This document shows, in pieces, positions 54,690 to 64,000 of a DNA stretch of 64,000 bases; the first letter of the stretch is position 1, and every line of letters starts with the position of its first letter. The stretch comes from Onthophagus taurus (taxonomy: Eukaryota; Arthropoda; Insecta; Coleoptera; Scarabaeidae): contig NC_091972.1 in assembly GCF_036711975.1 (NCBI RefSeq), positions 31,377,001-31,441,000 of the forward strand, read 5' to 3'. Under the pieces are notes generated by a model that was not told the origin of the DNA, ran no database searches, and saw only the letters and a list, made by a program, of their open reading frames with translations. The translations under genes were made by a program, and so were the position numbers.

Positions 54690-55520
54690 AAAAAACTAGT
54701 TTCGTAAGACACGCTTGAAATGCACGAGTTCAAGTTTAAAAGCAAGTGGCGAAGTTAATGAATGAGTGCTTTAAGTCTTATGAAACATGTTTTTTATGCT
54801 ATTTTTTGTAATTCGCGTTTTTATCCTTTTTTTTTACAAAAATAAAATAAAATTTGACAACGTAGGGAAATAGGTATGCAGCAGTAATACCGTAACACTT
54901 GAAAATAGAAATTTGAATTGATAATTAAAAATTGTCAAAACACAAAATGTATTCACCTGAAAAAAATGTTTAATGTACACCTCCCGAAATAAGAGAAATT
55001 GCTCAGAGATCTATTAAAACACTATTTCTAGAGAAGTCCCACGAAAGGTACGAACAACAGTACTCTAAATTTAAGGCGTGGTTCAAATTGTCACATTAAC
55101 AACTAGTAAAATTAATGACCTGATGTCACCAACTTGAACTGGTTCCATAAAATTTTACTAAAATCTTATTACAGCATCGGATGCTGTAAGGAGTCTCATT
55201 ACAGCACTCGTTTAAGTGCTGTAATAGCTTTCATTACCGTCGCGAATTACAAAAACAATTTTTCAGCTTAAATCCATCATTAAGAAAAACTTAAAGTTCC
55301 TATCAAAGTTTAAACAATCGGTTTGGTATTTTCCCTGGAGGTAGCCAACGAACATCCAATATAGTATGAAAAAGAAGTTTACACATTTTGCGAAATATGT
55401 GCAATCAAACAATGACCTTTAATGCATTGAACTAAAATTAGAACTAACTCTAGAAGCTTTCGGGTTTTGCTGTGCGTTTAAGAAAAGTTTTAACGATGCG
55501 GATGCCATGTTGCAATCTTC
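54690..55520. other. AT-rich region between the inverted array and the insulin-like gene
   Basis: 'tgtaattcgcg' near 54808 and 'cgcgaattaca' near 55240 form a short inverted pair, and a small palindromic cluster 'attacagcactcgtttaagtgctgtaat' spans 55199-55226. These suggest a small non-autonomous element. No gene seen. Confidence 0.4.
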
Positions 55521-55550
55521 TTCAGAAACTGGTTCGAACCAGTTTCTGAA
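55521..55550. promoter_or_regulatory. Perfect 30-bp palindrome upstream of the insulin-like gene
   Basis: The half-site TTCAGAAACTGGTTC is followed directly by its complement, with no loop. The palindrome starts about 175 bp before the TATA box. It contains TTCGAA at its centre. A dimeric transcription-factor site is possible, but function is unproven. Confidence 0.6.
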
Positions 55551-55695
55551 TCACACCGATTAAAATTTCTGCCTAGAAATTGATTTACTTTTTCTTAGTT
55601 TTTATTTACATTATAAAATCATAAACACAAATAATCTTTAGACCAAAAATTAATAGATTAACAGAGGTTATCTTATGACTTTATTCTATGTGCAG

Positions 55696-55703
55696 TATAA
55701 AAG
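55696..55703 (+). promoter_or_regulatory. TATA box of the insulin-like peptide gene
   Basis: TATAAAAG, 79 bp before the ATG at 55782. A start site about 30 bp downstream would give a 5'UTR of about 55 nt. Confidence 0.75.
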
Positions 55704-55781
55704 GAAATATTCTTACTATTTGTCCGCATATTCTATTTAGTTTCCCGATATTAACTCAATAACATTAAAAATAAAATAATA

Positions 55782-56200
55782 ATGGGATTAAAATTATTAT
55801 TAATACTTTCCATTATGTTTACCGTTGGGATCTCAGACGAGATGTATCATGCTTGTGGAGCAGATTTGACTGAGCTAATGTGGAAAATATGTAAGGACTT
55901 TAATCCTCATACCCCGAATAGAAATATTAGAAGTATTGATGATAACAGTAAGTACAATATTATTTTGAGAATATTAACCTACTAGGTCTGACAATGTGTA
56001 CCATTTCTATTTTAGGATACATAGAAAATATGGAAGAGGTATATCCCTTCGAAAATAATATTATGAGTGACCATTCAGGAAATAAATATAATTCTATGAT
56101 TCATTACCGTCAACGAAGAGCTGCCGGTATTGTTGACGAATGTTGTGCGAATTATTGCACCAGAGACCAAATTGAGCAGTATTGCAAAACCCCGAACTAA
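55782..56200 (+). CDS. Insulin-like peptide precursor, 116 aa
   Basis: Exons 55782-55947 and 56016-56200, separated by a 68-bp phase-1 intron inside the C-peptide, the conserved second-intron position of insulin genes. Residues 1-18 are a signal peptide ('MGLKLLLILSIMFTVGIS'). The B chain has Cys25 and Cys37 ('CGADLTELMWKIC', the normal 11-residue gap). The connecting peptide ends in RQRR (87-90), a furin-type site. The A chain 'GIVDECCANYCTRDQIEQYC' has Cys98, 99, 103 and 112 with canonical CC-x3-C-x8-C spacing. The B/C junction lacks a clean dibasic site; RNIR at 47-50 could serve. Secreted hormone acting through the insulin receptor/PI3K pathway (family knowledge). Poly(A) signal AATAAA at 56290-56295. 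Confidence 0.95.
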
Positions 56201-56289
56201 TGTAATAATTTCCAAAAGATAACAAAAAAATAGATTTGTATTGACATGTTATTAGGAGCTTAACTTCAACATTTTTTTTTACATTGATT

Positions 56290-56295
56290 AATAAA
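56290..56295 (+). terminator. Poly(A) signal, insulin-like peptide gene
   Basis: AATAAA in 'attaataaaagtg', 90 bp after the stop codon. Confidence 0.65.
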
Positions 56296-56299
56296 AGTG

Positions 56300-57320
56300 A
56301 AGAGCAAATTACATAGCGAATATAATACCAACCTATTTATTACTGTCTCCGTTTCTACTTGAGAAATATATTCCTGTATATAACTCAAAAACCCGATATC
56401 TGAGTACACCACTGGATTAAACATCTTTGAAATGGGTATTTACCCAAATTCATCAAAAATAGTGGTATACAAATACGAGAAAAATTAATAATAAGTGTTT
56501 TTATCAATTAGCAATTAGAATTGAAATAAAAAGAGATAAAAACGTCTTCTTATTCTCATGTTGTTACGAACAAAAACAGTTGTTAAGCTATTGTTTGCAA
56601 TTTTATACGTTATATGCCGTGGATTACTAAATCTGACGAAGTAAATTAATAAAAAGCAATTTATTTTTAATTTAGCTGCAATTATTAATATTTTTGTAGA
56701 AATTTGGTATATACCCATTTTAATGGGCGCTTAATTCAGTGGTAAACCTGGTTTCCTAAATTTTTTTGCCCTTGGTTTTTGTAATAAAAATGTGACACTT
56801 TGTCCTAAAATAGTGTTTTTTTTTTGCTCTACCATTCAAAAAAATGGTCAAAATCGGACAATAAAATAATCTCGGAAAGTTAAATGATGAGTTACAATTT
56901 TGACAACATCATTTGATTGCTTGGATAATACCGCATCGATTTTTGCTCTGCGATATTTCTCATATCAGTCATAATGAGGTTGGGGAGACCAGTGCTTTTT
57001 CAAATATTTACATTTTAATATCTACTGGACCACTCAACCGTTTTGAATATTTTTGGTCTCCTTTGAAACAGGATTTTATGTTCTTTCAAAAATAATTTTT
57101 AGTAATACCGTTTGGTTCAAAACGATTAAACTAGAGTGTGTTATCTGCAGCTATTACATATTTTTGTGATTGTTGAAAAAATTAGATACAGCGGTAGTAC
57201 TATTTACTCAGCAGACCCTTAGATCCGCAGAAGATTTGCTAAATATTAGTGAAAACTGCATCTCGATATATCCATCCGTTCTCGAATTATAGAAAAAAAT
57301 ATTAAAAACTGCTGAATTGC
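56300..57320. other. AT-rich region, no gene recognised
   Basis: Several short frames (such as 56718-56515 minus and 56913-57095 plus) lack family signals. The right part, from about 57150, may already belong to the degraded gypsy-type element, since its frames resemble a worn RNase H region. Confidence 0.4.
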
Positions 57321-57329
57321 TAGCCATAG

Positions 57330-58740
57330 TTTTTGCATGTGTTCGTTTTAACCAATTTTTTTCTAGGTAATTACACCACAATTATTAAAACCGCCATCGA
57401 CCATTAATTACGATTTTTCAAAAACCACTGCTAAGTGTACCAAAAAGATTACAGAAAATGTTAATGACATTACAAAAATATAACATAAATTTGGAATTTG
57501 CATCCGGTGGAGAAAACGTGGTTGCGGACGCGCAATCAAGAGCGCCTATAAACTCTAACTTGGAATTAAATGAAATAACTTCATCTACAGTATACCAAAC
57601 GTCAGAAATTTTGCAAATATTTGGAATCAGTGAATATTTCAAGTCAGGTAAACGTGTCTAAAGAGAGAATGGAGGACATAAAGAAAGAAACAAAACGGGA
57701 CTATTGTTTACAGGCTATAAAAAATTATATATCCTGATACGATTCATCAACTACCAGATGAAGTGAAACCTTACCACCCTTACAAGTGCGAATTAACAAA
57801 TCAGAACGGAATCATTTATAGGAATGACCGAATAGTGATACTATTTACGTTACGGAAGAAAATGTTACAAAAACGTCACAGCTAAAAGGAACATCTTTTG
57901 GCCAGGAATGACCTACGACATTAAAAATAAAATTAAAGAATGCACAACCTGCATTAATGTGTTTGCACAACCCACGCAACCTCATGTTATCCCTGAATTC
58001 CCATTTCAGTACGTTTCGATGGACATTTTAACAACAGAGTATAAAAAAGAAAAATTTTCTTGTAACTGTTGACCACTATTCAGACTATTTCTAACTTAAT
58101 ATTTTGAAGGACTTATCGTTTAGTAAGCAAAATTTGCGTTGAGACATTCAAGCAAAATTTTAGTAGACTCGGAATTCCTTAAAGAATTTGTACGGATAAT
58201 AGCACTAATTTTGCCAGTGCAGATTTTCAACAATTTATTAAATAATGAGATATATGTCATGTAACTTCATCGCCACACTATCCACAATTCAACGGTAAGG
58301 CAGAGTTAGCTGTTAAAATCGCTATAAAGTTGATAAAGAAGACTGAAAACAATAAAGAAGATTATTCTTATATATTAGTTCAACCATTTGCGAAATAGTA
58401 AAAAATGTACATAAAAAGATAGAAACAAATAGACAAAAATCGAAACAATATTATGATATGAACAGTAAACACTTGCCGTAACTGGAGATAGGTCAGCCAG
58501 TAGCTGCTCAATTACATCCTGAAAAATCTAAACTATGGACATTAGGAAAGAGAAAGGACCACATCGAAACTTGGCCTCACTTCCAACTTGTTTCTGAAGA
58601 ATATTGCAACATGGCATCTGAAGCGGCAAACATTTTTTCAAAAGACGAAGCGGTTAACCCGAATGTTTCGATATACATGCGAAAACTGAATGCTGTGAGA
58701 GAAAATAAATCACGTACTGTAGATAAATACTAGTGTTTAA
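57330..58740 (+). mobile_element. Degenerate Ty3/gypsy-type LTR retrotransposon pol remnant
   Basis: Plus-strand frame 57458-57661 has 'MLMTLQKYNINLEFASGGENVVADAQSRAP', the usual RNase H end ('LQ.YD..V.Y.PG....AD.LSRAP'). Broken frames after it include the integrase zinc-finger and core start ('RNIFWPGMTYDIKNKIKECTTCI', 'PEFPFQYVSMDILTTEYKK') and, near 58190-58300, a DNG-like and 'SPHYPQFNGKAE' equivalent. Many stops; no LTRs found. A decayed genomic copy only. Confidence 0.75.
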
Positions 58741-58859
58741 TAACTCAAAATCAAAATACACCACTTTGCTAAAAGCACATCGCCTGTCCCTCATCGCTAA
58801 TCTATCATTGCTTGTACTTTCGCTCCATTCTCACATTGCCCTTGGATTTTGAGTAGTAT

Positions 58860-59770
58860 TAATTAACAAAGGCTTGAGTCGGTGATCACCTGCTGCATTA
58901 GCCCCGAGAAGACGAGTATTCGGCCTTTCTTTGCCTTAAAGCCGGGTGCATGTTTTTCTTGTTGTAAAATGTAAGCTCTCTTTGATAGTCTTGTCCAGTA
59001 GAGACCAGTTTCGTCTACGTTGAAAACTTGTTTAGTAAAATACCTGCCTTGTGTAATAATGTTCTTGAGAACATTTTTAAAATCTTCGGGCGCTACTGCA
59101 TCTCCACTGGACGCTTCTCCCTTCAATGCTACATTGTACAGTTTAGCTCTTGATTTAAATTTTTGAAACCAACCTCGACTTGCGTGAAAAGTTTCATCTT
59201 TATGAACATGTTCGGGTTTTGACTTGAATTCTTCAAATATGGATACAGCTTTTTCTTGTATGTTGGTCCTACTTAGTGGTACTTTACGTTGATTTTGTTC
59301 CTCTATCCACGTAAAGAGGAGAGATTCCATTAAGATGATTAAAGAACTTTTGCCTTTTACAATTTGTTGTGCCATAAATGAGTTTGGAATTACATATGGA
59401 TCTAATGGTAGTGACGGGTATATTAAGAATTCTTGCAATATCTACGGCTTTTTCCCCGGCATCAAACTGACGTAATATTTCTAATTTTTTACCTAGAGAT
59501 ATTGTACTCTTAGTTTTCTTTACGATTTTTCCACTCATTTTGATCTATAAATAAGAAATACGTACACGGGAAACATAATCTTTTTGAACGCAAGATTAGA
59601 TAATTGTTCAATGTAATTCTGACTTCAATAATATATTAACTTACCTCAATGTGTCTTGGCAATTTGACAGTTTCTGTCCAGTCCTATAGATGTCAATTTC
59701 AGTCCTATTTATGACGCAACGCAAATCGAAACAACTCAAATTGAGTCGGCGCAAATCGAGACCCTAGTAT
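58860..59770 (-). mobile_element. pogo/Tigger-type transposon remnant (CENP-B-like transposase)
   Basis: Minus-strand start at 59538: 'MSGKIVKKTKSTISLGKKLEILRQFDAGEKAVDIARILNIPVTTIRSI' (psq-type HTH). A frameshift leads to 59438-58863 with 'KVPLSRTNIQEKAVSIFEEF' and 'FHASRGWFQKFKSRAKLYNVALKGEAS' (CENP-B/Tc5 HTH), then 'QVFNVDETGLYWTRL', the first catalytic Asp of the DDE_1 domain. The frame ends soon after ('LVFSGLMQQ'), so the catalytic domain is truncated. The right flank 59690-59770 ('gcaaatcgaaacaactcaaa', 'ggcgcaaatcgagacccta') may hold terminal repeats. Confidence 0.82.
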
Positions 59771-59918
59771 ATCCTGAAATCTATAGGCATTAAAGTATTC
59801 CTAGGTTTTTCTGTCATACCAACTCTCTCAATGTCATAGTTCTTGACAGTTACCAGTTATCTTGTAATTGAATTCCTATGAGTAACAAAATCACCACAGT
59901 TGTACTGTTTTGAAGACT

Positions 59919-61790
59919 TTCTTTTTTTTATTTATTTTTTTATTTTTTCTTTTACAAGTACAAGTACATGTACAAGAAGGGAGCAAAACGGGACATACCC
60001 AAAAAATGTTGCTCCACAAAATTAAATACATTAAACAGCAATCAATGTCGAGATATATTTACATATATATAAAGACAGTAAAATAAAACTAAACTAAACA
60101 TTGAACAATAATAATAAAAAAGAAAAAAACAAAATGAATTCAGAAACTAAAAGTAAATTAGAATAAGCATCATAATTTATCAAATTAATTATCAATTAAT
60201 CATCAAATTGTTAGACGTCACAATAACGTTACGGGCCAGAGATCTATACCTTAGTCTACTGTACCCGAATAAATCTATGCCGAGGCGGTCCACCATTCTC
60301 TCCATTCTAATAATTGGAGAGTTTCTGTATGCGACCGTGCGCGGCGTAGGAGCATAAAAAAGAAAATCATACCGCAGCTGGCGAGGAGGGACATGAAGGT
60401 CGACACGTGACAATAGATAAGGAGAATCGCAGAGACCATTTAACAACTTATATAGAAACAGGGCGTCGGTAAGCAATCTTCGCTGACGGAGGGTAAGCAA
60501 GCCACACAGTCTACACGCGGAATTGTAATCAGCGTAAATCTGAGAGGATTTATATAGGAGAAATTTCAAAAATTTCTTCTGAATTTTCTCTAGTTTCTCA
60601 ATATATGAAGAGTATATGGGATTCCAAATACTGCTGCCAAAGTTCAGCAAGCTATTAATAAAAGCATTGTAAATGTTAATGATCGCAAGAGGATCCGTAA
60701 AATCGACACAACATCGCATTACAAATCCTAGCATTCTGTACGCTCTATTCACCACTCCGTCAATATGCAAATTAAAAGTCAACTTCTGATCAAGTGTAAT
60801 ACCAAGGTCCCGAACGGACGAGGATCGATGTAGGCCATCATTACCAAACAAATAGTTATGTATAATGTAATTCTGTTTCTTTGTAAAAGTTATTATTGCG
60901 CATTTAGAGACGTTAAGTGTAAGGTAATTATCAAAGCAATACCTGTACAAACCATCCAGGTCGCTCTGCAGTTTGGCACAGTCGTTTAGACAACTTATAG
61001 ACATGAATATTTTAAGATCATCGGCGTACATGAGACAGCGACAATGGGAAAAGGAGGCAAAAATATCATTAATATAAATAAGGAACAAAAGAGGACCAAG
61101 GTGACTGCCCTGAGGTACACCAGATGTAATTGAAAATGACCGTGAAAAGAACCTGCCAATCCGAACAACGAAAGTGCGTCCCGAGCCATAGCAAGCAAAC
61201 CAATCTAAGAGAGAGCCCGCAACGCCAATACGCATTAATTTGTCACGTAACAAATTATGATCAACCCTGTCGAATGCCTTGCTAAAATCCGTATATATTG
61301 CATCCACCTGAACATTATTATCCATGGAAGACAAAAGGAGATCCGTATACTCAATCATGTTCGTTTCCACAGACCGACCCTGAAAGAAGCCATGTTGGTT
61401 TACATGAAGAATATTTTTTAACTGAAAAAACACTCTAGAGTATATTAGCTTTTCGAATATCTTACCAAACAACGGCAAGATGGAAATTGGGCGGTAATTA
61501 GCGGCCAAACTATGATCACCAGATTTGTGAACTGGAACAACGTTGGCGCGCTTCCATGCCATGGGAAACACTCCAGCCTTTATGGTCATGTTAAAAATTA
61601 TTTGAAGAGGTATGGAAAGAGCAGCAGCACAATTTATAATAAGAACTGATCAGAACCAGGACCCTTGTTGGGCGACACTTGACTAAGTGCAAGTTCAACA
61701 TCAGCGCTACTAAAAGTTCCGACGACAACAGTGCCAGCTGCAGAGCCAATCACCTCATCTGAGACACGGATATAGGCTGTGGGTTGAGTA
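59919..61790 (-). mobile_element. 5'-truncated LINE with a long open RT frame
   Basis: The left edge is an A-rich tail on the minus strand (plus-strand T-rich run 59922-59953), the normal LINE 3' end. The right edge is near 61790. Upstream of the long frame a degraded stretch (61790-61620) has 'SSADVELALSQVSPNKGPGSDQF', so the element extends further 5' than the open frame but breaks there. Endonuclease and ORF1 are missing. Confidence 0.82.
60192..61589 (-). pseudogene. LINE reverse transcriptase, 465-aa open frame
   Basis: RT blocks in order: 'AWKRANVVPVHKSGDHSLAANYRPISILPLFGKIFEKL', 'QHGFFQGRSVETNMIEYTDLL', 'VDAIYTDFSKAFDRVDHNLL', 'TSGVPQGSHLGPLLFLIYINDI' and the active site 'CLMYADDLKIF'. 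A C-terminal region follows ('LNFGSSIWNPIYSSYIEKLEKIQKKFLKFL', 'RRLLTDALFLYKLLNG'). The frame is open, but the element lacks its endonuclease and start, so it is non-autonomous. Closest in this window to the remnant at 36.05-37.85 kb. Confidence 0.85.
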
Positions 61791-62219
61791 AAAACAATTT
61801 TTATTGAATTGTCCCCTATTTTTGTTTTGGGTTTTCAAGTTGAAGATTTGTTGTTTCTTTTTGAGCAAGTTGTTTCAAGTTGTTTCCATAGACCAATTTG
61901 TCGTTGTTTCCGAACCTGTTAAATTTTTATTTTAATTGCTTTTTCAACCCAACTAATTGATCCAAATAGTTCTCAGGCTATTGCCGTAGTCGCCTCTTCG
62001 TAAATTCTATCTTCCGCACCATCCTTTCATAATCTTGCTTATTAACGGGTGTGTTTTCAGCGTCTTCTTCGACATCTTCCATTGGGTCTCCTAATCTTTC
62101 ATCTTTAATATCTGCTTTCTTTACGCTTTCCATAGATTTTTTATTTTAACTCCGGATGAATTACAATTACTGGGGCTTTCCTCAATACTCAATACTCAAG
62201 ATTGCAATATTGTTTTGTG
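61791..62219. other. Short unassigned stretch
   Basis: Contains a repeated 'caagttg' run (61838-61890) and AT-rich sequence. It could belong to the 5' part of the Harbinger remnant, but no coding match is clear. Confidence 0.35.
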
Positions 62220-62670
62220 GGGAATCTCTGATGCAGATTATTGCGTCCTTCATGATATAGATTCACGGATGTTGGTTGTCAAGGTAAAATAAAAAGGTCA
62301 GATGGAGAAACATTAAAGCAAACTATGTTTGGCAGAATCTGCGAAACAATTAACTTATTTTACTCTCTGAAGAATCTATGAATGTTCCATATATGGTTGG
62401 TAATGATTACGTTTGGTTTTCATAAAATGCTTTTATTGTAATATCCGCCGTTTTTAGAGTTCTGTGAAAGCCAATATATTTGGTACCAGAAAAAGTTACA
62501 AAATTAGTTTTAGCTTGTATTTGTTTTCACAATTTTTTGAGGAAAAGTAGAAGTTCGAGCAACATTTATATGTATATTTATAGCAACATATTATATATAT
62601 TTTTTTTACTAATTATTTGTAGGGTTGACCAGGATAAGTACGAATCTCGTGTTTGCATTCCATTGTAGTT
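62220..62670 (+). mobile_element. PIF/Harbinger transposase remnant
   Basis: Plus-strand broken frames include 'RSDGETLKQTMFGRIC', 'EESMNVPYMV' and then 'LVPEKVTKLVLACICFHNFLRKS', the conserved C-terminal 'P..V..IV.ACC.LHNFL' of Harbinger nucleases. Short and stop-ridden. Confidence 0.65.
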
Positions 62671-63314
62671 TGTAAATTAAATAGATACTTAATCCAATAA
62701 TGTATTTGATAGACAATAAGATTATATCTAAGTAATGTATGAATGAAATAATATACTTGTGGGTATACTTTGTCTAAGGTTATATTTCGTATTTAAGAAA
62801 AAATGAACCATTTTTCATATATAGTTTCTCTTAGCCTTATCCATCATTGCTACAATATGTTCTTCAGCTTTCTTCTTCGACGGAGGAATTCAAATTAAGG
62901 TTTCCTCAATGTTGTCGTCGTGGTTATGATATGTTATAAGTAGGGTTGGTCACAGACTACTAGTAATGGTTCTTTCTAAACTTAAATAAGGTATATTTTA
63001 GTTTGTGTTGAAAAAAATGCGTAAAGGTTTGTTCCTGTTGAGAAGCAGCCACATTTATATTGGGCTATATGTCGCTTTTTGCACAAGACTTTGATCTAGA
63101 TCACACAAATCGTAAATTAGTTAAATTCAGCTCCTCTTTAGAAAAATTTTATGTCATTTAATTAAATTATTTTTATTTTCATTTTATTAACAAGCACATT
63201 ATCGATCGAGGACTTTCTTCAGGTTCAGCATAAGTTCCACACCTTTGCGTTCCCCAACATAAATCAGTTCTACAAGGTAGGGAATTAAATTTTAGTGATT
63301 CATTTCAGCCTCTT
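62671..63314. other. 3' flank of the antimicrobial peptide gene, no gene
   Basis: AT-rich with no recognised feature. Confidence 0.45.
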
Positions 63315-63320
63315 TTTATT
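63315..63320 (-). terminator. Poly(A) signal, coleoptericin-like gene
   Basis: AATAAA on the minus strand (TTTATT on plus), about 83 bp past the stop codon at 63403. Confidence 0.65.
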
Positions 63321-63402
63321 GAATATAATGGTAATACAATAATATTTAAGTTATCTTGAACAATAAATAACATGATTTTTAACTACAAAAAGTTGATACC
63401 TT

Positions 63403-63780
63403 CTACCATCTGCGTTGAACCCCAATACTCCAGTTAGGTTTAGACCTATTGGGTCCTCTAATAACTTTACTCCAAGCTCCAGTTATTTTAGTTTGATCAG
63501 TTTTGTGACCAGCGTTGATACTGGCAACAGTATCCTTTCCAACTCTATCAACGCCACCTCCTACACTCCACGGATACGGACTTTCTGTACTTCCCCCGAT
63601 TTGCGTACCACCTGGAGCAAAAGATCTTTTGTTTCTAACGTGGTGATCAACATTTACAAGTTCATATTGTTCAGGTACGTATTGTTCTACAACCAGGTAT
63701 TGTTGATATTGATCTTCAGGAATAACAAAAGCAGCAGAAAAAGCCACCAACGCAAATAAACCTATGTATTTGATCATCAT
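63403..63780 (-). CDS. Coleoptericin-family antimicrobial peptide precursor, 125 aa
   Basis: The start is set at the ATGATG directly after a splice acceptor (TTATTACAG|ATGATG at 63780), not the longer frame to 63801, which is intronic. Residues 1-18 are a signal peptide ('MMIKYIGLFALVAFSAAF'). A propeptide follows to RNKR (49-52), a furin site, then a 73-aa Gly/Pro/Asn-rich mature peptide. Its C-terminal part 'GAWSKVIRGPNRSKPNWSIG' closely matches the coleoptericin signature I recall from Zophobas ('GWGKVIRGPNKAKPTWHVGG'), and the mature length (about 74 aa) fits. Secreted immune effector, normally induced through Imd/Toll signalling in beetles (family knowledge). The mature peptide has no Cys. 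The upstream enhancer region is cut off by the window end. Confidence 0.93.
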   Translation of the reverse strand: MMIKYIGLFALVAFSAAFVIPEDQYQQYLVVEQYVPEQYELVNVDHHVRNKRSFAPGGTQIGGSTESPYPWSVGGGVDRVGKDTVASINAGHKTDQTKITGAWSKVIRGPNRSKPNWSIGVQRRW

Positions 63781-63867
63781 CTGTAATAAAAAAGAAAACA
63801 ATATCTTTAATCGTCAAGTTCCATTATAACTTATTATTGATATCAATCTGGTGAGAAAGGCACTTAC

Positions 63868-63941
63868 TGTGTAAAAGATGTATCGGGCGACTGTATAAAA
63901 ACAATTATGTAGATCTGTTAACTGAAGAAATTTGACTTTGT
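63868..63941 (-). other. 5'UTR exon of the coleoptericin-like gene
   Basis: A donor ACACA|GTAAGTG at 63867-63866 pairs with the acceptor at 63781, giving an 87-bp intron that ends directly before the start codon. The right boundary is estimated from the TATA box, not observed. Confidence 0.6.
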
Positions 63942-63964
63942 TTCCTAACTTGAAGTGAGTTGAG

Positions 63965-63972
63965 TTTATATA
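63965..63972 (-). promoter_or_regulatory. TATA box of the coleoptericin-like gene
   Basis: TATATAAA on the minus strand. A start about 30 bp downstream lands near 63941. No kappaB-type site is visible in the 28 bp left before the window edge. Confidence 0.6.
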
Positions 63973-64000
63973 CTCTAACGCACAATGTATTGCATATTTG

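Noticed and set aside
1..64000. CRISPR arrays, operons, rRNA or genuine tRNA genes
   Set aside because: None seen; the only tRNA-like sequence is the head of the SINE, and the window is clearly animal nuclear DNA.

Overview
This is a nuclear genome segment from an insect, most likely a beetle. It is AT-rich, has compact introns of about 50-60 bp wherever no transposon has landed, and is dense with transposable elements. The strongest taxonomic clue is a coleoptericin-family antimicrobial peptide gene at the right end, a family known from Coleoptera.

Five host genes could be assembled across splice sites. (1) Focadhesin (FOCAD), minus strand, 13 exons between 13664 and 1022. The exon lengths sum to 3489 nt (1162 aa) with every splice phase consistent. 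(2) spindle-E (spn-E/TDRD9), the piRNA-pathway DExH helicase with a Tudor domain, plus strand, 14 exons between 14270 and 35174, 4242 nt (1413 aa). Its start lies head-to-head with FOCAD across 605 bp. (3) A two-exon gene at 42581-43436 coding a 265-aa protein with one hydrophobic segment and two CRIB-like motifs that arose by internal duplication. I know no named family with this layout. (4) A two-exon insulin-like peptide gene at 55782-56200 with TATA box and poly(A) signal. (5) The coleoptericin-like gene at 63403-63780, minus strand, with an upstream 5'UTR exon.

Almost everything else is mobile DNA. FOCAD intron 6 holds a Tc1/mariner-type element (2946-6040), itself hit by a LINE. FOCAD intron 3 holds a LINE tail, a dead hAT element and a long inverted repeat. 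In spn-E, intron 2 carries a MITE, intron 5 a dead Tc1/mariner element, and the 10.6-kb intron 11 a Ginger DNA transposon (23624-30294, TSD TATC) that was itself split by a full-length LINE with both ORFs open (25340-29517), then Tc1, LINE and mariner remnants and a 284-bp MITE. From 36 to 41 kb there are nested LINEs. From 44 to 49 kb lie Mutator-like and piggyBac remnants, a tRNA-derived SINE with a perfect 13-bp target duplication, and a Jockey-type ORF1 remnant. From 52.2 to 54.7 kb there is an inverted array of ~340-bp units. From 57 to 62.7 kb there are gypsy-type, pogo, LINE and PIF/Harbinger remnants.

The host genes show no shared operon-like logic, as expected in an animal. The notable relation is that a core piRNA-pathway gene keeps a fully open spliced reading frame although its introns have absorbed at least seven transposon insertions. 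All family calls come from reading the translated sequence and recalling family motifs; no database search was possible.
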